Below are positions 62,039 through 64,000 of a stretch of DNA of 64,000 nt, one piece after another. A program made the translations under genes and the position numbers. The notes beneath the pieces are model-generated. The model was given only the letters and a program-made list of their open reading frames with translations, had not been told where the DNA came from and ran no database searches. Source of the stretch: Candidatus Zixiibacteriota bacterium (GTDB taxonomy: Bacteria > Zixibacteria > MSB-5A5 > GN15 > PGXB01); NCBI GenBank assembly GCA_016933695.1, contig JAFGAL010000028.1:1-64000 (forward strand). Reading direction: 5' to 3'. Position 1 is the first letter of the stretch. Each line of letters opens with the position of its first letter.

Positions 62039-62796
62039 GAGTCGGCCTCTTCATTTTTCTTTTCGTTTTGCAGTCGTTCCCGTCGCTTGCAGAACCAGTA
62101 CAATCCGCCCATAACAGCGCCCATGCCGAAAAAGGCCGGCGGCACCGCCGACATCGCCGGAGCGGTTGTTTTCGGCAGGACTTTGTCTCCGGATTTCACC
62201 GGGTAGGTTAAAAAGCCGAGGTCGATATCGGAGATATACAGCACCGAGGTGCCGCCGACCTCGAACTCACCGAACACATGGTCGATGTATTTGCCGGGTT
62301 CGGCCGTGATGCGCCGGTGCGCCTCGGCCAGCAATTCATCCCGCTCGCCGAAAATGGTCGCCTGGGTCGGGCAGGCCTCGGTGCAGGCCGGTTGTTTGCC
62401 CTGGCTGATACGGTCATGACACAGGTTGCATTTTTGAATATACGGCACCGCATGCTCCCAATCGTACCGGGGGATTCCGTACGGGCAGGCCACCATGCAA
62501 TATCGGCAACCGATACATTTTTCCGGTTTGTAGATAACGGCGCCCTCGTCGGTTGTTACCAGCGCGGCCACCGGGCAGGCCGAGACGCAGGCCGGTTCCA
62601 GACAGTGACGACATTGTTTGCGAATGTAATGCGGCCCCTCTTTATGGATAATCGCTGTCCAGTTGTACGCCGACAGGCCGTCGTTGCGATGCCAGTGACG
62701 GGGAATATCCTCCTGAAGCTCATGGTATGCTTTGCACGCGACCACACATTCGGAGCAGCCGATACATTTGGTGATGTCGGTTAGGATAGCCTTCAT
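62035..62796 (-). CDS. Four-cluster [4Fe-4S] ferredoxin subunit (HmcB/DsrO-like) with C-terminal helix
   Basis: A 253-residue protein with cysteines for four [4Fe-4S] clusters: CIGCSECVVAC, CRHCLEPACVSACP, CIGCRYCMVACPYG and CNLCHDRISQGKQPACTEACP. A C-terminal helix (AMSAVPPAFFGMGAVMGGLYWFCKR) anchors it, as in HmcB. No twin-arginine signal is present, so the iron-sulfur part probably lies on the cytoplasmic side unless co-exported. It overlaps both neighbours by 4 bases. It carries electrons between the HdrD-like subunit and the NrfD partner. Confidence 0.95.
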   Translation of the reverse strand: MKAILTDITKCIGCSECVVACKAYHELQEDIPRHWHRNDGLSAYNWTAIIHKEGPHYIRKQCRHCLEPACVSACPVAALVTTDEGAVIYKPEKCIGCRYCMVACPYGIPRYDWEHAVPYIQKCNLCHDRISQGKQPACTEACPTQATIFGERDELLAEAHRRITAEPGKYIDHVFGEFEVGGTSVLYISDIDLGFLTYPVKSGDKVLPKTTAPAMSAVPPAFFGMGAVMGGLYWFCKRRERLQNEKKNEEADS

Positions 62797-63497
62797 ACCG
62801 GTGCCCCCTTCTTATTGAGCGTGGTACAGATTTTATCATCGACGCGGGCCGGGAATTTCCAGGCCAGGGCCAGGATGAATTGTGACAGCGGCATAAGGAC
62901 ACAGTGCGCGATTTTCGTGAAGGGGAGGAACACGAAAATCACCTCGGCCGAGACGACATGAATGAGCATGAGTATCACATACCAGTTCGGACTCAGCACC
63001 ATGTTGGTACAGATGTACCCGGTGATAAACGGGAGGATCAGCAGCGGAATCCAGAGATAGTCCTGTTTGCGACTTAAATACCGTGCCTGCGCGCTTCCGA
63101 CCCGGCCCAGAATGAGTGTCAGACCGAAAACGACCGTGGTCACCGTAAGCAGATCGGCCCAGAATTCGGGAAGCGTCCACCATGACAGGCCGATACTGCT
63201 TTTCCACAACTGCACGTGACCGAGGAAAAAGACGGGGACTAATATCAAACCGATATGGAACAGAATCGAACACAGACTGTATATCGGTCGTTTGGTAAAA
63301 ACTCGTTTGACGGGGAAAAGCCAGGCGATGGTTTTTCTCAGGGCATCACCCCAGGCAAGTTGCCTGTCACCGGCGCGGCGATAGGCGGTGATGGCTCCCC
63401 AGATATCCAGGATGAGGACTCGCAGCAATCCCAGGACCATCAAGGCAATGGTCAGGCGAAACAGCGGTCCTCGGGCGAAATCCAATAACTCTTGCAC
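62793..63497 (-). CDS. NarI-like cytochrome b membrane subunit (HmcE/DsrM-type)
   Basis: A 234-residue protein with five membrane helices. Histidines in SILFHIGLILVPVFFLGHVQLW and in VILMLIHVVSAEVIF are candidate haem b ligands. The group includes NarI, HmcE, DsrM and TmcC, which move electrons between the quinone pool and an HdrD-like protein. Overlaps the ferredoxin gene by 4 bases and follows the HdrD-like gene by 16 bases, as in Tmc/Hmc clusters. Confidence 0.9.
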   Translation of the reverse strand: MQELLDFARGPLFRLTIALMVLGLLRVLILDIWGAITAYRRAGDRQLAWGDALRKTIAWLFPVKRVFTKRPIYSLCSILFHIGLILVPVFFLGHVQLWKSSIGLSWWTLPEFWADLLTVTTVVFGLTLILGRVGSAQARYLSRKQDYLWIPLLILPFITGYICTNMVLSPNWYVILMLIHVVSAEVIFVFLPFTKIAHCVLMPLSQFILALAWKFPARVDDKICTTLNKKGAPV

Positions 63498-63513
63498 AAT
63501 CTATCCTTTCATC

Positions 63514-64000
63514 TCAGCTCTTTTGTTCTTTTGTATCGAAAATGATCGCTTTGTAAATCAAATCATGCAGGCCGACAACCTCGCAGTCGATTTCCTGATC
63601 CTCGACCAGTTCCCGAAGTTGCTTTTTGCAGTTGGCACATGGTGCAATCAGGTATTTTGCCCCGGTGGCGCGGATCTGATCGGCTTTGGCGCGGCCGCCG
63701 ATCGTCGTGCGGTACGGTCTGATCTCATCGATGGAAACCGTTCCGCCGCCGCCGCCGCAACAGATATTTTCTTTCTTGTTCGGGGTCATTTCGACGAAGT
63801 TGGGACAGAAGGCTCGGATGAGTTCTCGGGGCTGGTCGATAATCCAGCCCTGGCGGGCGATATTGCAGGGATCGTGATACGTCACCGTGTCGGTAATGGC
63901 GTCGGGTTTGAGTTTCAGCTTGCCCTCTTCCAGCATGCGGTGAGTGTACTCCATGATATTATAAACCGGGCGGGCCTTGGTACCGCCGCAGTGAACCGGA
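63514..64000 (-). CDS. HdrD/DsrK/HmcF-like iron-sulfur protein (5' end cut by window)
   Basis: The C-terminal part only. The frame runs on past an internal ATG at 63954 to the window edge, with VHCGGTKARPVYNIMEYTHR continuing upstream. A CCG (heterodisulfide-reductase) domain is seen: HDPC, ENICCGGGGGT and APCANC, the cysteines that bind the non-cubane cluster in HdrB/D, DsrK, HmcF and TmcB. In the family an N-terminal ferredoxin part would come first. First visible gene of the redox operon. Likely on the cytoplasmic face with the NarI-like partner. Confidence 0.93.
   Translation of the reverse strand, partial: PVHCGGTKARPVYNIMEYTHRMLEEGKLKLKPDAITDTVTYHDPCNIARQGWIIDQPRELIRAFCPNFVEMTPNKKENICCGGGGGTVSIDEIRPYRTTIGGRAKADQIRATGAKYLIAPCANCKKQLRELVEDQEIDCEVVGLHDLIYKAIIFDTKEQKS

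Overview
The window looks like a chromosomal piece of an uncultured anaerobic bacterium of the Fibrobacterota-Chlorobi-Bacteroidota (FCB) superphylum, most like a Zixibacteria-type lineage. This is inference from gene style: FlgD-like 'NPFNP...GVYLYRL' C-terminal sorting domains beside a dockerin-tailed protease, many histidine kinases and response regulators, two sigma-54 activators, a hybrid-cluster protein, a selenocysteine peroxiredoxin and an Hmc/Dsr-like redox complex. I found no rRNA, tRNA, CRISPR array, transposase or phage module.

Region 1 (1-8.4 kb, mostly minus strand): a 3'-truncated TPR plus sigma-54 AAA+ regulator overlapping a small exported protein gene; a lipoprotein; a two-gene unit of a beta-propeller lipoprotein and a subtilase with dockerin; a gene-poor stretch ending in two perfect palindromes; and a 2-Cys peroxiredoxin whose catalytic Cys is an in-frame TGA followed by a convincing bacterial SECIS hairpin. 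Region 2 (8.5-17.8 kb): an OmpR/histidine-kinase pair with a DUF4846-type gene, divergent from a PDZ / NEW3-domain / ABC-2 transporter operon. The space between them carries four TTAACA-like repeats at exact 10-bp spacing.

Region 3 (17.8-30.3 kb): a GNAT protein, a FIST sensor and hybrid kinase pair, the hybrid cluster protein under an FNR/HcpR-like box, a putative gluzincin, an RDD protein, a methyltransferase and another GNAT, then a damaged ECF sigma gene fused in frame to the relic of a lamin-tail surface protein. Region 4 (30.5-37.1 kb): an operon of kinase, double-receiver protein, SLC13 transporter and receiver-CBS protein, read from a well-matched sigma-54 promoter. Divergent from it is a receiver-less sigma-54 activator whose own promoter overlaps two 13-bp dyads, so the activator probably controls the operon.

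Region 5 (37.2-55.9 kb): acetyltransferase, methyltransferases, EttA-type ABC-F protein, a large sorted surface protein, a three-gene ECF sigma / zinc-binding anti-sigma / exported TPR-CHAT protease operon, a TetR and retropepsin-like pair, and an FG-GAP surface protein interrupted by a frameshift at a T6 run. Region 6 (56.0-64.0 kb): a repeat-propeller lipoprotein, then one long minus-strand operon encoding an HdrD-like protein (cut by the window end), a NarI-like cytochrome b, a four-cluster ferredoxin, an NrfD fused to a hexaheme cytochrome c, three receivers and a kinase with two three-cysteine PAS domains. This appears to be a membrane electron-transfer complex with its own redox signalling genes.
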